From Whitmania pigra (lineage: Eukaryota; Annelida; Clitellata; Hirudinida; Haemopidae), in contig JAJTWR010000308.1 in the NCBI GenBank assembly GCA_021613335.1, forward strand, positions 1,756,001 to 1,820,000: a stretch of DNA of 64,000 bases, written 5' to 3'. The notes under the pieces are model-generated. The model did not search any database. It had not been told where the DNA came from and worked only from the letters and a program-made list of their open reading frames with translations. This document shows, in pieces, positions 1 through 14,562 of this stretch (the first letter of the stretch is position 1; the number at the start of each line of letters is the position of its first letter). A program made the translations under genes and the position numbers.

Positions 1-222
1 GGAAGGCAATACCAAATGAAATAGTGAATTCGGATACGGTTTCTCGTTTTAATGCTCTGATAAGTGACTTTGATTTCAATCGTTTAACATATACCTGATT
101 ATCCTTGTCATTCGGAGCTTATGTTGTACTTTTTGTAAGTAAATTGTACAGACTTGTGTTGATGGTCTCAAATACTCTTCAGTTTGATGCTTAATAAAAA
201 AAAAAATAAATATAATAATAAT
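1..222 (+). mobile_element. 3' end of a CR1/L2-type non-LTR retrotransposon (relic)
   Basis: Reading from base 3, the frame runs to a TGA at 96-98 and encodes the end of a reverse-transcriptase ORF, with the recognisable stretch AIPNEIVNSDTVSRFNALI (family pattern: WNxLPxEVVxSxTVxxFK). The stop is followed by about 100 bp of 3' UTR and an A-rich tail mixing AATAAA and AAT units (188-222). The same C-terminal block and tail type recur at 15561-15905 and, on the other strand, at 19662-21625, so these are three copies of related LINEs. Only the 3' end lies in the window; the rest is off the left edge. Assignment to the CR1/L2 group is by remembered pattern, not by alignment. Confidence 0.6.
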
Positions 223-754
223 CCGGCAATTCTTGAGCTTTCACACTTCTTATCTATATTTGAACACTCATTCACAGGAATTATTTTTGGTTCTAAATTT
301 ATTTTCCATGATTTCTCTTCAAAAATTGATTTCTCTCCAAGCCAGGGATTACCATCGACCGATAAGACACGAGCTTCGGACAGGAATTGATGGAATGAGA
401 CGTTCTGAATTTTTAAAAAGAAAGAAGTTGATGCTCACAGGATTGCAAATCCCTCGTCGGATGATAAACAACTACATCAACTTTTGCTTTTAATCGCTTC
501 TTAATGGAGTCGTTCAACTTTTTCAACAGAAAACATTAATCAAAATGCTATTTTTGCTTCTCATTTTGCTGAAATTTAAGAGTTTTTGACTTTATTTTAA
601 AATAAAGCTTTAAGCTTGTGTTTTTCTCCATAAGATTAATTGCTTGTTAACTTGAATGAACACAATGAATCACCAACGGATCACTTAACTAATTTCAAAT
701 GTTAAGTTAAATTCATCCGTCATTAAAAAAAATGAAAAATGTTAATTTAAAAAC

Positions 755-1077
755 CTCTGAGCAATTTCTTGGCTGGCACTGAAGGGCATGACGACGAGTG
801 CCACAAGTAGGTCAGCAGATGCCAAGGACACGATGAAGGTGTTTGTTCTGGTCCTCAGACTCTCATACCTGCAGACGCTAAGTATGACCAACACGTTTCC
901 ACCAACAGCGGTCATGATGATGATGCTCAACAGAATGAACTTGATGACCCCGATGAGGCAGGACTCCTCGTAAAGCCCTCCTGAGGTCAGGTTCACTTGA
1001 ATGGTGCTGCTGTTGGCCACGAAATATACAAGGCTCCCTCGACTCTCCATCAACTGTTCCATCAGCCTTCTGATCAA
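755..1077 (-). CDS. 5' exon of a class A (biogenic-amine-type) GPCR
   Basis: This single exon encodes the N-terminus, TM1 and TM2 of a rhodopsin-family receptor. About 38 extracellular residues carry N-glycosylation sites (NSS, NLT). They are followed by TM1 with the GN-V motif (GGNVLVILSVCRYESLR) and TM2 with SLASADLLVALVVMPF, containing the conserved Asp that contacts Na+ and the amine. The pattern is closest to dopamine D1-like or beta-adrenergic/octopamine receptors; the subtype cannot be set from two helices. The exon appears to end at 755, where AGAG is followed by GTTT on the minus strand. The remaining exons would lie below position 755, but only non-coding and LINE sequence is seen there, so the gene continues beyond the window. 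The start at 1077 is the first Met; two further Mets lie within ten residues. Confidence 0.7.
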
Positions 1078-1857
1078 TATTAATATTATTATTAATCATC
1101 ATCATCATCATTAATTTATAAAATTTTAATTTGTGGCGTCATGAAGTCCACTTAAAATCTAAACTGTTGTCTTTATAACTTAGTGAGTGTGACTATTACA
1201 GAAAGTCAATATGTTGGAAATCTCATAAAATGCAAGTTATTCTTTAATAATGTTATGGGAAATTTTATATCTTAAATCTTAATGATGTTCATTAATAATT
1301 TATTACATTTCTTAATTATGGACATTTAAAGGCCTTGTATAGACCGGTTACGATCTCAAGTCACGTGATCACTTCAAAGCACTTCCTGTCAAAGGTCAAC
1401 ACGCTATCTGTCGAAATAAAAACTCTTAAAGTGCTGCTATTTGTCGACTCGAATGTGACATCAATTCGATGGTTTTACACTTTATTTGCTTCAACATTTA
1501 TTTATTTAGTCCCACTTCGTTCGATGATAGAAAATATTTTACTCTGGCTATCCATGTCGGTAAATTATAATAATTTATGCATTCTATTATAATAATATTA
1601 TAATGATATTAATGTCTCCTTGTAAATCGAGGATATTATTACATAGATCACCACCTTGGGTATTTCCATTTCCGTCCAGTTGAAGCACTTTATCAACATC
1701 TCCTTGCTTATCTAATTATCAAACTTCTACGTAATTTCTTTTTATTTTTTTTTAATTAAGGGAAACGAATTGATGTAAAAAGTGTCTTTTCGGGATTCCA
1801 TTTATTAAATTATAAATCATTGGATATATATTAATCAAATTAAGCAATGGTCAAATA

Positions 1858-2328
<471 letters not shown>

Positions 2329-3239
2329 GTATTTTCACCCATATTTCACGCGTGTTATGTTCGATTTTACTTACCACGCACCCCCCTATGCGTGTTATAA
2401 AAAATCGTATGCGTGTTATGCTAGATTAAATTTACATGAATTTGATTTCCGACCAACAAAAAATAAAAACATTTAAATGATAGCACAGACTGTTGGCTGT
2501 TTTTGCAAAAGTTTTAGACTATATTTTTAATTTTAAATAGTTTATAATTGATTGGGCGTTAATGCATTACATAAAGAACTTTCGATATATGCTTACAGAA
2601 GCATGTGACAAAACATTCACGCTAATCATTGCATTGTCCAGCTCTCGAGTTTATGACGTCAACTTGAATTTAACATAAATTAATTGATGGTAACTATAGG
2701 AAACTTGTAGGGTGTTTGTACTTTTATGAATTTTCATCATAATTTTTCAACTCTTTGTTACTCATAATTATAATTGGAGCTAATGTTTTCAGTTTGTGTG
2801 ACAATGTTTTTTCAGCACTGGTGGTTCAGACAGCTTTGGTTGGTGCTGTTTAACATTTTAATAGTCAAACATCACATGCATAGACTTATTGTAGCAAATG
2901 TCTTCAATCTCTTAATGATCTTGCTATAAAAACTTTGAACACTTCTCAAAAGCATGGAACAAAATAGATACAATTTTGGTAATAGTGTCAGTTATCAGTC
3001 TTTTGCAGTCTTTATTGGAAAACAAAATGGAAGTCTTAGCCCATTCTCTTGGAATTCATTATGAAGATTCAAATTGGTAATTGTAATGAATTACCACCAC
3101 TGTTTTGGCTTTTTCTGGTGATGAGTCACTTGATTTTCTACATTGCTATAAGAGAAAAATCATAAAACCCATTAGATGGCATAAATTATATGCAGCTTTT
3201 GGCCACACTTTTATGCTGTAGTTGATGCACTGTTTGAAC

Positions 3240-3545
3240 CTCAACAATGCCATACCTTCACAGTAAAGCTGTGTCCCAGAGCATGGTGCAAATACTTCAG
3301 TATTTGCTTCAAGTATTGATCTCAATTTATTTAAAAAACCTTGTTTTTTTCAATGCAATTATAAAGGTTATTGTACATGAGCTGCATTTCACGCTCAGAT
3401 CAATGATCCATTTATGGTTCTTGAAAGGGAGACTTTAACCTTGAAATCTCATGAAATTTCATGTTATAATTGATGTTTGGACCTCAACAATGCTATACTT
3501 TCCAGTGAAGCTGTGTCTCACAGCATGATGCATCTGATTTACTTC
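3240..3545 (+). repeat. Diverged 65-bp direct duplication inside the pogo-like element
   Basis: The sequence beginning ACCTCAACAATGCCATAC near 3238 recurs near 3481 as ACCTCAACAATGCTATAC. Both copies continue through a matching AAGCTGTGTC and CAGAGCATG or CAGCATGATG block. Spacing is about 243 bp. It probably arose inside the element after its coding capacity was lost. Confidence 0.6.
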
Positions 3546-3849
3546 ATTATCTACTCCAAGAATTTATCAAAAATATTCAAAAATGTCTCTTAAGATTAGT
3601 ACATTTAAAATATGTGATTTTCATATTTAGGGAGTTATGGGACACATAGACTTGTTAAGCGAACTCTTTGCAGCGTGGAATTGGTTAACGAGTTCGTTAC
3701 CGTCCTTTGAAGTATTGCTTCCCTTTTGTCTTACAAATTATTATGCGTAAACAATATGCATTCCAAAGTAGGAAGTTGATGCAAATCTTAAGATAAAAAT
3801 AGTTTCGAAGAAGAATTGAAGAGAGAACGCAATATCGAAGCGACTCTTG

Positions 3850-4860
3850 ACCAATTTTGGTCAATTGCAGCGAGCTCATGAATCGTTAACCAGTACTTTG
3901 AAGTTTTTAAACAATTTATTAACAGACATTCAAAAAATCAATCATAAGACCAATAATTATTCCTCATCATCAGCTAAGCCTTCAAATCCGTCAAAACAGT
4001 CTTCACATTCATTTTCGACTCTTGCCGGATCGCAGGCTAGTTCAAAGTCCGGGTGGTCACTTTACTCCTTTCCTGTAGACTTAATGCCTGCATTTCTAAA
4101 GCCACTCAGAATCAAATCAGGAGACACTTTGTCCTATGCTCGTGCAAACCACGTGCATACCTCGGAATACAAGGCCTTCCTGTCTAGCCAGACGGTGTGT
4201 GGGTATATGTGCCATTCTGCATTCATTTCTCCCTCTCAGATCTGTCAATTTCTCAACGATTTGTAGTTGCAGTTTGGATGATAGACCACCGGGATGATTG
4301 CAATTCCCGCTTAAGTTGAGCATCTTCTTAACCGACTCCTCTTTATGAGCAGTCATTGCATCCATGATCAACCGCGAGCTCTTTGAAAAGAATCCCCTCT
4401 TTTGAGAACATTTCTGAATCCAGAGCTTCATGCTGAAAATTTTCGCATTGTCTCTAGAAAATCAATATTGGTTTTGACTTGGTGCCAGCCGCAGAGCATC
4501 CAAGTATGATTGTGAAACATGTCCGTTTGTAACCACTTGTTGTTATTGCCACAGTTCTAGCGCCAGATGCTTTCACTAGCGGGAATATCAAAAGCTATCT
4601 CTTTCTTTGTTCCAAGACCCATAGCATAGATCAGACTCTAACTTTGGCCATTTCGCATTTTGGCCAAGGTATGCACGTTTTCTCAGGTTCAGTTTCTCAA
4701 GCAATCATTCCTTCTTTCTCCATTCGCGAACCGACACTTCATTAACGTTGAACTCTCGAGCAGCTGCTCTGTTACCTTTGTCTTTTGCTCTAGAAATGAC
4801 TTGAAGCTTGTAGTCAACAGTGTACGAGTTTATCAGCCACTTTCTTAACGACGTCGATAT
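3850..4860 (-). pseudogene. Broken pogo/CENP-B-like transposase
   Basis: On the minus strand from about 4850 the translation gives an N-terminal DNA-binding helix-turn-helix typical of Tigger/jerky/CENP-B proteins: YTVDYKLQVISRAKDKGNRA, then AAREFNVNEVSVREWRKK, followed by a stop and then LRKRAYLGQNAKWPKLE. Further on (4431-4117) lies a piece of the DDE domain: MDAMTAHKEESVKKML and then PGGLSSKLQ, which match the family motifs MDxMxAHxxxxVKxxL and PGGLTSxLQPLD. Stops and frame changes interrupt it in several places, and the PLDV continuation is replaced by unrelated residues. The protein is therefore inactive; mobility of this copy would need transposase from elsewhere. Confidence 0.75.
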
Positions 4861-5242
4861 TTCAATCTATTTATTTATTTGATTATAGTCCGTTGCATGA
4901 CTAAGATGATTTTAACTTATATTTCAATCAAGAGCACTTCTATCTATATATCACTGTATTTATTACTTCAAGCATCGGCCGCTCAGCCAACGGAAGATTT
5001 TTTTACAACTTTTATATTTGATTGTTTTATATATTACAAACTGTTTCAATTTAATATTTTAATATATATAATTTTAATTTTAATGTTAATTATTTTAGCC
5101 AAAAGAAAAAAAGACGTCTATTGGTGCGTGTTATAATCGTTTGCGTGTTTTATAAGTGATTTTTTACATAAATTGGAAAAAATTGCGTGTTATATTCGTC
5201 CGCGTGTTAAATTCGTCTGCGTGTTTATTTCGTAAAAATACG

Positions 5243-5530
<288 letters not shown>

Positions 5531-8500
5531 GATTATTCAATCAATAAAAACGATATCCATTCATTTTTATTCAAATTGTACAACGATTTTATAAAATTTT
5601 AAATTCTACAGGAAAAATAAAATGAGGCGACTTAATTAAATAAAAACATCAAATAAAAATATTTAAAATGAATAACAGATAAAAGCGAGTAATTTTTAAA
5701 TTCCTCGAAGACATTGACCGATGAGATAATGGTTGAAATGTCGCAATAAACAGCATTTTACAGTAAATTATTTAAAATTAAATGTAATAATAAACAGCAT
5801 TTCATAATAAAATATTTAAAATTAGAATTGTGCGTGAACCTCGGGAAGTTTTTGACGATGAAAAATGAAATGAAACTCTTTTGATTGATGATGTTGGTGT
5901 TTAATTTAAGTAATTTTCCAGAATAAATATTTATTTCATTTGTTTTACATTTCTTATTTTATGGAATTTGTTAAATCCGCTAAATAATGAATTAAAATAA
6001 TATTTCATAACAATATTTAATTTTAAAATATTTAAATTTTTGTGAGCAACTTTGTGCACCAATAAATTTAAAATACAAACAACATAAAAGTTGAATATAA
6101 TAATTAGCAATTTGAGTTTAACTAATTTTATTATTAATTATAATAATTAGATCTTATTGCCTAAGTACTTTTATAATTATTATTAATTGAAAATTATTGT
6201 TTAGAAAAAGCGGCTACGGTTCGAGAAAAATACTGACAATTTTCACGGGCACTCAACCATTTATTTTCATCAATTTTATCTTTCCATTTATATAGCGCAC
6301 TGCTCTGAATCCAAGATGACGGAGAGAAACGAGATTTCAATGCTGCATTAATAGACATTGCGTCATCGTTATCATGAGAGCCACGTGAGTAAATGTGAGA
6401 CAATTTCTAATTCACATATTAACAATTAAAAACAAATGTAGCATAAAAAATTGCAAGAAATTTGATGGCAATGTTTATTATTATTTTTATTATGTTTATT
6501 ACCATTACAATTATGTAAATTTAGTTGATGCATTCCGAAACAACTGCAATCCATGAGCATGTTACTTTAACCTTAATCCCGACATCCGAAATAATTTCTT
6601 TTGTCCATCCTTACTGATCCCATTTTATTCATTTCTTTTTCTCCAGTTTTCAAAAAGCTTTTCAAAATGTCCATCTCAAGACACTTTTATTCGGCGAATA
6701 TTTTTATTTTTTTACGAATAACTTTTGTTTTTTGAATATAAAAAGTTTATTTCTAAAACTTGTTATTTTCAATACTTTTTATAGAACATTAAGATGACAT
6801 TTTTTTAAAATAAGCCTTATTTTATCGTACATGTTGATAATATGTCGATTTAATTATTTCTTTATTTAACAGATTCCTAAATAATAATGAAGCATGAATT
6901 TACTGCACGTCACACACATCTATTGAGCATTTTGACACAGAAATATGGACGGCAATAAATCTGTTGATGGGGGATAATTATTTATAATTATTTATAATTA
7001 TGCTTCAACTCCATTGGTTCACTAGTCTCATAAAAAGTTGTTTCATATTGCTTCATGAGAAGTACATTTTAAAGCATTGTATTTTACTGCATTATTATTA
7101 ATTTGTTCGCTAACAGAATTTATAGTTTATATTAAGTTATAAAGTTTGTTTTGTAAGGAGGGTAAGGAGGCGTGTGCACCTTGCTTATAATTTGCGTCAT
7201 AGGTTTCGGAGAGGAACCATTGTGCTGATTTTTTTAATAATAATAATTACGTTGTATTATACTGCATTACATTGCATTACACTGCATGATATTACATTAT
7301 AGCAAATACATCCATTATGTTGCTATTGTGTAACTTTTTCATTATGGGATTTACATTCAGTTATTCTTAAATAACCTAAAAAATAATTCTTCCGGCAAAA
7401 TAAGTAAAATTCATAAATAAATTTTTAAAGTTTTGATAAGTTAAAATTATAATATATTTTTATAATTTATAAAATTTGAATGTAGTGCAATAATTTAAAA
7501 TTATAACTATTGTAATATATGATCATGAATGTCCCCTTGTGCGGCATAGAATGAGATGAATTTAGCAAGTCATTCTTAGCGATATCTCTTTATTTTCTAT
7601 TCAGTTCTAGTTCATGTAATAATTCAAATGCATGCAATATTTTGAAATAATATTTTTGTGAGAAATAATATTTGTACCTTTAAGTTACCATTGATATATT
7701 TGCGGACGAATTCATAAAGAAGCCACAATTAATCTTATTTATTAAGCTGCACTTAACAGGTAAAGAATCTTGTTAAATCCTAATTAACGAGTAATAAATC
7801 TTATTAATCAAACACTAGTGATAACTATAAATAGAATGGAAATGTTTGTCTATTAATTAACTAGAATAAGAATAAGAACGAGCATTATTTAAATAATTAT
7901 TAGAATTACAATAAGAATTAAAATATAAATTTAACACGCTGTTATACCAAATAATGACAACGTTTTATGAATGCAATATTATTTCAATATTATATGAAGA
8001 AACGAAACAACGTTTAAGCGTTAATTAATTATATTGTTGTGAATTTAAAAAAAAATAAATGTCGCAATTAAAATAACTTTATGCAAGAACTACATTTATA
8101 ACTTGAATTATTTTAAAAACTAAACAATAAGAATTAAAACTAAAATTATTTTTAAATACAGATTAAGAATTTAGACTAAAATTATTTTCAGAACCAAAAT
8201 AACACTGCCGAATACAAAACCTTACTAAGGATGCATGAATTAATTTTTTAAGAAATCCAAACTAAAATAAAATATTTAAAATGCTAACCTATTAAATTAT
8301 GCATCCAAAAGCAAGTAATTGAATAATAACTGACATTCGAATCATGGAGACAGATGAAGCTCAAAAAGTTTTTGAACAGAAATTTTGGGGAATATTTCTT
8401 ACAAAAAAACTTACAATATCAACTTCAGAGGAGGATATTATTTCTTATGATATAATTTATGTTTGTTATTAAATAATAGTAAGCTTTGTTTAAAACATTT

Positions 8501-8772
8501 TATTGTTTAAATAAATTTTAATACTTTTAATTTATATAACAAGTCCGATTTCTCGAAACACACTGCTCCTCAACTTTTTATAATAAAAAGAAACGATTAT
8601 ATTAATGCATTACGCGTTCATATTTTAACTTTTGTTATTGTAATATTTCAAAATTAATTGATATCCATTGAAAAAAATAAAAGCAATTTAGAGGTTGAAA
8701 TATATTGAAACCTCTGCCATGTTAATTGTGTTTAACAAAGAATCACATGTTGGATGATTCATATGTTGTATG
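5531..8772. other. AT-rich non-coding stretch
   Basis: I see no supportable gene in this stretch. A 69-codon open frame on the minus strand (6403-6194) has mixed composition and no family that I recognise, and no splice partners are evident. Short AT-rich direct repeats such as TTATAATTATTTATAATTA (about 6980-7000) and CATTACATTGCATTACACTG (about 7263-7285) occur but form no array. Confidence 0.6.
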
Positions 8773-9217
8773 CAGGGTTGCCAGTGATGGGTTTTTAAGC
8801 CAAGATCTTGTCTTTTGTTTTTAACATTTGGACCCTATTTGGGTTCTAGGTTTTTTGTTTGTAAATCTGGGTGTTTTTTGTAAAAAATAACTTTTGGGGT
8901 AAAAATAACAATCTAGAAGGTTCTTTGGTTTATCTCTTCGTCATTACCGACTTCCTTCTTTTCCATCACATTTGTACGCACGTTAAACAACTTTGATTTA
9001 TGAACAATGGGCGGTTACGCAGTTACTCCAGTTGCTAGCAGTGTTGAGCCATCTCTTAAGAAAGCTATGATTTGATACAATTAGGCATTTAATGATGATT
9101 GGTTTACAGACTTAGAACTAAATGATTGGATATAGGCAGATCCAAACGATCGCTTTGGAGTGATATGTAAAGTTTGTTCATGAACAATTATTATTATATA
9201 TTCAATAATATTATATA

Positions 9218-9254
<37 letters not shown>

Positions 9255-9911
9255 TTGAATAAATAATAAATTACTAACATATCAGATGAAAAACATGGAG
9301 ACCCAAGCTTTGGATATTGTCCAGTGTTTTTCTGGAACTTCTATTCTAACCAGATCTCAATTGAAGATAAACTAACCTAAGCCGAGTAAATGTTGACGGC
9401 TTTAAGACCGATCCCAAAATACTTCGTTTTTGCGAAGTTAGCCAAACAAGCGATTGCCAGATATGTATGTTGTCCCAAGTTAATTCCTGGCAAGAATTTG
9501 GTTGATGATGCGATGCAAGGACGTTGTTGGCAGAGATGTGACAACAATAGGAAATATGACATCCAAGACCCAAATTAAATTTCCGACTCTGTAGAATTTT
9601 TATGTTAAAATAAAATTATGATTCACTTATTTCATTATCGATCTAATCCTTATTTAATTTTGATATGATGAGGCAATTTCTGACACTATCTCTGTTGAAC
9701 TTTTTAATTAAAATAAAGTTCTGTTTGACTTGTTTCATTACTAATCTGATCTTTATTTAATTGGGAACCCATGGCTATGTATAATAACATAAATAGTAAT
9801 TAAAAATGGTAATAATTTACAATAAAATCTAGTTTAATATGATCTGGGCTTTTCTTGGTTGTTTTTGGTCGGGCGATCTGGGATTTTTCAAAAATCTCAC
9901 TTGCAGCCCTG
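8773..9911 (+). mobile_element. Degenerate hAT-type element
   Basis: The ends form inverted repeats typical of hAT elements: the left end is CAGGGTTGCCAGTGA and the right end, reverse-complemented, is CAGGGCTGCAAGTGA. Near the left end, from about 9007 on the plus strand, a broken reading frame gives SSVEPSLKKAM, then FNDDWFTDLELNDWI and DPNDRFGVICKVC, with stops between. This resembles the BED-like N-terminus of DUF4371/ZMYM-type hAT transposases (pattern FNxxWxxDxxFxxWLxxxxxDxxxAxCxxC). A (TAA)n tract occupies about 9220-9255. The 8-bp flanks (GTTGTATG and GTATGATT) do not match, so any target duplication has decayed. At 1.1 kb it lacks most of the transposase. Confidence 0.6.
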
Positions 9912-12900
9912 GTATGATTCATATGATTTATGTGTTAAATGATTCATATGTTGGATTATTTACTTGTTACTGCAGCAAAAGAATGCATTTTATACGCATT
10001 CGAAATGTGGTTTTATGAAGACGATTCTCTATAAATTCATTGCAAATTTTGAAATGTTGGAGGAAATAACATGTCACGAATATATAAATTATTTATTTTT
10101 TCAAACTTAAATGTTGAAGCGCAACAACAGTGTTTTTTTTTTTCAATAGTGAGAGTTATATTTGGACAACTTTGAAATGGTGCTTCATTTTGATACATAA
10201 AAATATTTTGTGATTTATTCATCCATTTATTCATTTTGAATAAATCATTTTCAATGCAAACAGGATTTTCGGTAAATTCAATCATTTCTTGAGTGCAAAA
10301 AGTCAATGGTTTTCCGGCAACTTCCACGTCGAACAACATTCGTGAACTTTTCAAAGACACGAATCCGTGACAACCTGATTTTCGTGGAAATCATCGCAAG
10401 ATTCATCGGTGACATCGAAGAACCATTCATGCCATGACGTCTCCTCATTTGATGGTTTCGGTTTCTCAAGATTTCTCAAAATTTCTTTTTTTTCTGCTGA
10501 AAAATTTTCAGAGAAAAAATTATTCCACTTTTTCGAACAATTCAATAACTCTATTAATGGATGAGTACTTTAGCCCTTTATGGCTGCAATCAAAACCCTC
10601 GTGGATTCTCCTCCATCAAAATTTCTTCCACGTCTCACCACTTTTTTTATGATTTGACTGTTAAAATGGGTGTTCGAGCTATTTGAAAGACAAACATCAA
10701 TTTCAAAATTTTATGAAAATTCCTTTATGTTAATTACTCCTAATTTAAAAAATGAATTCAAATATCAGAAATCATCCGCCACTTTTTAAACTAATTCAAT
10801 ACATGGAAAATAATTAAATATAATTTTAATCAATTCGGGAGAAACTTGACGATGCTGAAAAGTGGATTTAAATTCAAAAGAAGCGTAACCTGCTGCTCAT
10901 TTATCGTTCACCACAGCAGGTTCATAAATCAATTTGTTGCCAATCCTTGGTTAATGTGGCGGCATACGAATGTATAACACATCATCAGAATCTTATCCAT
11001 ATCATCACTATTATCATCAACATCATCAAAGGCGTCATCGTCATCGCCATAGTCGTCGACACAGTAGACCTTATCACCAATGTCATCGTCATAGCAGTCA
11101 TTTACTATGACTGATCATCAGGAGAAACTGGACATGTGATAGTTTTCCGTGGAAATCTCGCGAGAATTGATTGGCTTGCAGAGCATTCATCCGCCGTTCA
11201 TCCATCCGATGCCAACTGAAGTGCTTTCAAACTCATCGAGCCTTAAAATTCATTTTCCAAACTGTTCAGAAATTCCAACTAACGACTTTCGAAATATCGC
11301 GACTATTTCCAGAAAACGTCAGTAATAACCATTACTTAAAAATTGAAAAATGTTAAAACAAATAGCTAACTAAATAAATATTTAATTGAATACTGAAAGA
11401 ATTAAATCAATAAATAATCTAATTAATTAAGAGGAAATAAAAACATTGAAACTGAGAACTTTCGTAGGTCAGCACAAACAGGAACCGGTGAACGTAAAGA
11501 GTTCCTTACGAGCAGTTGAGAACATCCCTTAATCCTCAGTTTGCACTTCGGACAACTCATCCGGTTTTGAATTGTCCACAGCGAGCTGATCTGGCAGTCT
11601 GTAGAAAGAGATGATGAGGATGTTCTTCGAGAAGATTTGGAGGGAAATATGTCACAAATAATGCCATGGAGGTTGAGGGCAGCAGAAAGAAATTGACTCG
11701 ATACGTGACCACTGATGACCCTCCAAATGAACACCATACAAAAATTCAAGCTTCGCCCCTGCACGACTGGTTTTATTGCTTTCCAAATCCCTTCCATGAA
11801 AACTTCGATTGGAGGAACGCAATGTTTGACATTTGGAGCCTCATTGAGAACTCAGTAACACTAATTAAGTGTAATTAATGTCGTGTAATACATGCATACA
11901 TATAACATTCTGACAACTTTCTGCTCCATCAGCGCAGCCTCAAATAATTTATTTATGGTGTTATTACTTTATGTCGCCTTCTGCTTTTGTTTCCTTTAAC
12001 AATGTAATGCTAACGACAATTTATTGCAATTATTTTAATAAAACCTCGCAATTTCTCATATTTTTTTCTTCAAGGAAGGAAATTTTTGTATTTTTAAACC
12101 CTTGAGAACGATTGAGCAGAACAGAAAGATGATGGATTGCCAATAAGAGATTCCAGCGAATGAAAGGATAATTTATGGCGTAAAACTGTTCGATGAGAAG
12201 AAAAATGTCTGAAACAATAAAGCAAGTTTTTAATGCAAGGACATTGACATGGAATCCGATTGCTCGACGAAATCCTAGGCTCCGACGAGAGCAACCGTAC
12301 CCGGCCATTGTATCGAATTATTGTCGTAGCCATGGCAACGCAAATATAAACTACCACACGATGAGCAGGCGTAATGACTAATCGATTTTACAACTTAATC
12401 TCTTATCGTACATATAACATCTGTTGCCTCTGCAATAATAATATTATATATTATAATTTTGCCTCGAGTAATGTTAAATATTATCAATTACGTTTATTGA
12501 ATAATTACATTTATTAAATACGAGAATAAATTTATATCATTCAATGTTTTAATTAAATGTCTTTGAAACTTGACCAGGCAGAAATTCCTTCTAATACCCA
12601 ATTTATGGAGTTGATGCTAATTGAGTCATGATCGTTTCGTGGAATAAAACGTTTCTAATTAAAGCGATTGTGTTGTCGATGAGGACGATGACGATGACGA
12701 TCATGATGATGATGATGAGCACATCCACCGTCTCCAGTATGGTCTACAACCACACCAACCTAAGGATGAATAAATTGCAACTGTTAACCAACCAGCATTT
12801 CCAGTTTTGTTCCAATTGGACTTTTGCCACAAAACTATCAGCTTTGTGTTCTCTTTGACAGCTTATCTCATCGGACATTGTCCCCGTGGGCAATCCAGCC

Positions 12901-14340
12901 TAGTTCTCAGGCGAAAGCTCTACTGTGGTGGTCGAAAAATGTTTTAACCGTTGCTAAGCGAATAACCGTTAAACAACTTCGACGTGTTCGAAAATGTAAT
13001 TTGGTTCTTGAAATATCTTGGAGACTGAATAAACAGTTTGTTCCTTTCATACATTGCTGCTTAAAGTTATTTTTAATTCTGTTCTGAAAGTCCATTTAAT
13101 ACTTTTATGTAAAATTCCCCATGTATCAGTACCATTGTCTCCTCCAAAATCAGAGTGAAACAAATACCTCAATTAAGTTAAAAGTTTTAGCATTTATCAA
13201 TTCATACTTGTGTTAACAAATGCGTTTTTTCATCATGAATTATTTCATAATTGTTAGTAATTGTTTGCCTTCGTAAATATACAAATGTACAAAAGAATAA
13301 ACGCGAATCAATATGGCTGCGATGCTAAATACATTTGATTGATTCATCGATACATCCATTGTACATGATCATCATAATCACATTTGTTCAGACTCATTAT
13401 CATATTTATCCTATTGATACGTCCAATAGATTTGCATTGTCCGGTGTTATTCTGGAAAATGGCAACAAATATACAAATTTGCAAATATCAGAAAAACAAA
13501 TCATTAATCAAAATAATGTTCTTAAAATTGCGCTATCAAATAAATATAAAAGGTAAATGATGTTAATGTTGTTATTGTTAATAATATTATTTTGATTTTA
13601 TGATTAATATTAATAATATTTTTCACAATTATTTTTATTTATTTATTTTCAATAATGAAGAATTAAAGAAATTATTCGCCACAAATTGGAATGGAAAAGT
13701 TTTTATTCGATTGATAAAAAAGGAAGACAACATTTGATGCTCTGTTTAATGGAAAATCCTGGCATCAATGAGTAATTACAGTTTCGAAAGTCTCATTAAC
13801 GAGTTAAAGAGGTTCATTACTTGGTGACGTCATAGATGACGTTATAAATCATCAAAATCTAACAACCCAATTTCCGCCTGACATTTAGTAATATATTTCT
13901 TCCACATTTTCAGATATTTTCTACTTTGTAGCTTCTTTTCATCAAATTGCTCTTCACTTCCGCCAATTTCATGCGTCATAAACTTTTGTGAACTTCCTTG
14001 AAGAAATTCGATGAAGGAAGTTTACAAAACAACGACGTATTTGAGGAGAACTCAGTAGAAAAAAAAAGACAAAAATACGAAAGGAAGATGGGGTGTACTT
14101 CGACGAAGCAGATGAGATATTACCCTCATTCCAGTAGCATCTTTGGGGGGCATAAACAGAAACAATATCCGTGAAAAAAAGTTATAAAAATATAAAATAT
14201 AAATATAAAAATACGAATATACGATTGAATGAAAAGAATAGAATGTTCAAGGAAATGTTCTTCTGAAACAATTGTCACGAATGAGTGAAAGTTTAAAGTT
14301 GAGAAAACAGCAACCACAACAACGTTGATAACGATATTAT
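9912..14340. other. Non-coding stretch with scattered GAT/ATC tracts
   Basis: No recognisable gene. Open frames of up to about 125 codons (for example minus strand 11797-11423) show no known domain and overlap frames of similar length on the other strand. Imperfect trinucleotide tracts occur at about 10985-11100 (ATC) and 12680-12722 (GAT). The rest is AT-rich unique sequence. Confidence 0.5.
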
Positions 14341-14346
14341 TAATAT

Positions 14347-14562
<216 letters not shown>

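Noticed and set aside
6194..6403. 69-codon minus-strand frame with several Trp and Ser residues
   Set aside because: No recognised domain, no splice partners and no repeat in other parts of the window.
11423..11878. Overlapping open frames on both strands (124 and 70 codons)
   Set aside because: They are mutually exclusive shadows with no recognisable motif; nothing distinguishes a coding strand.
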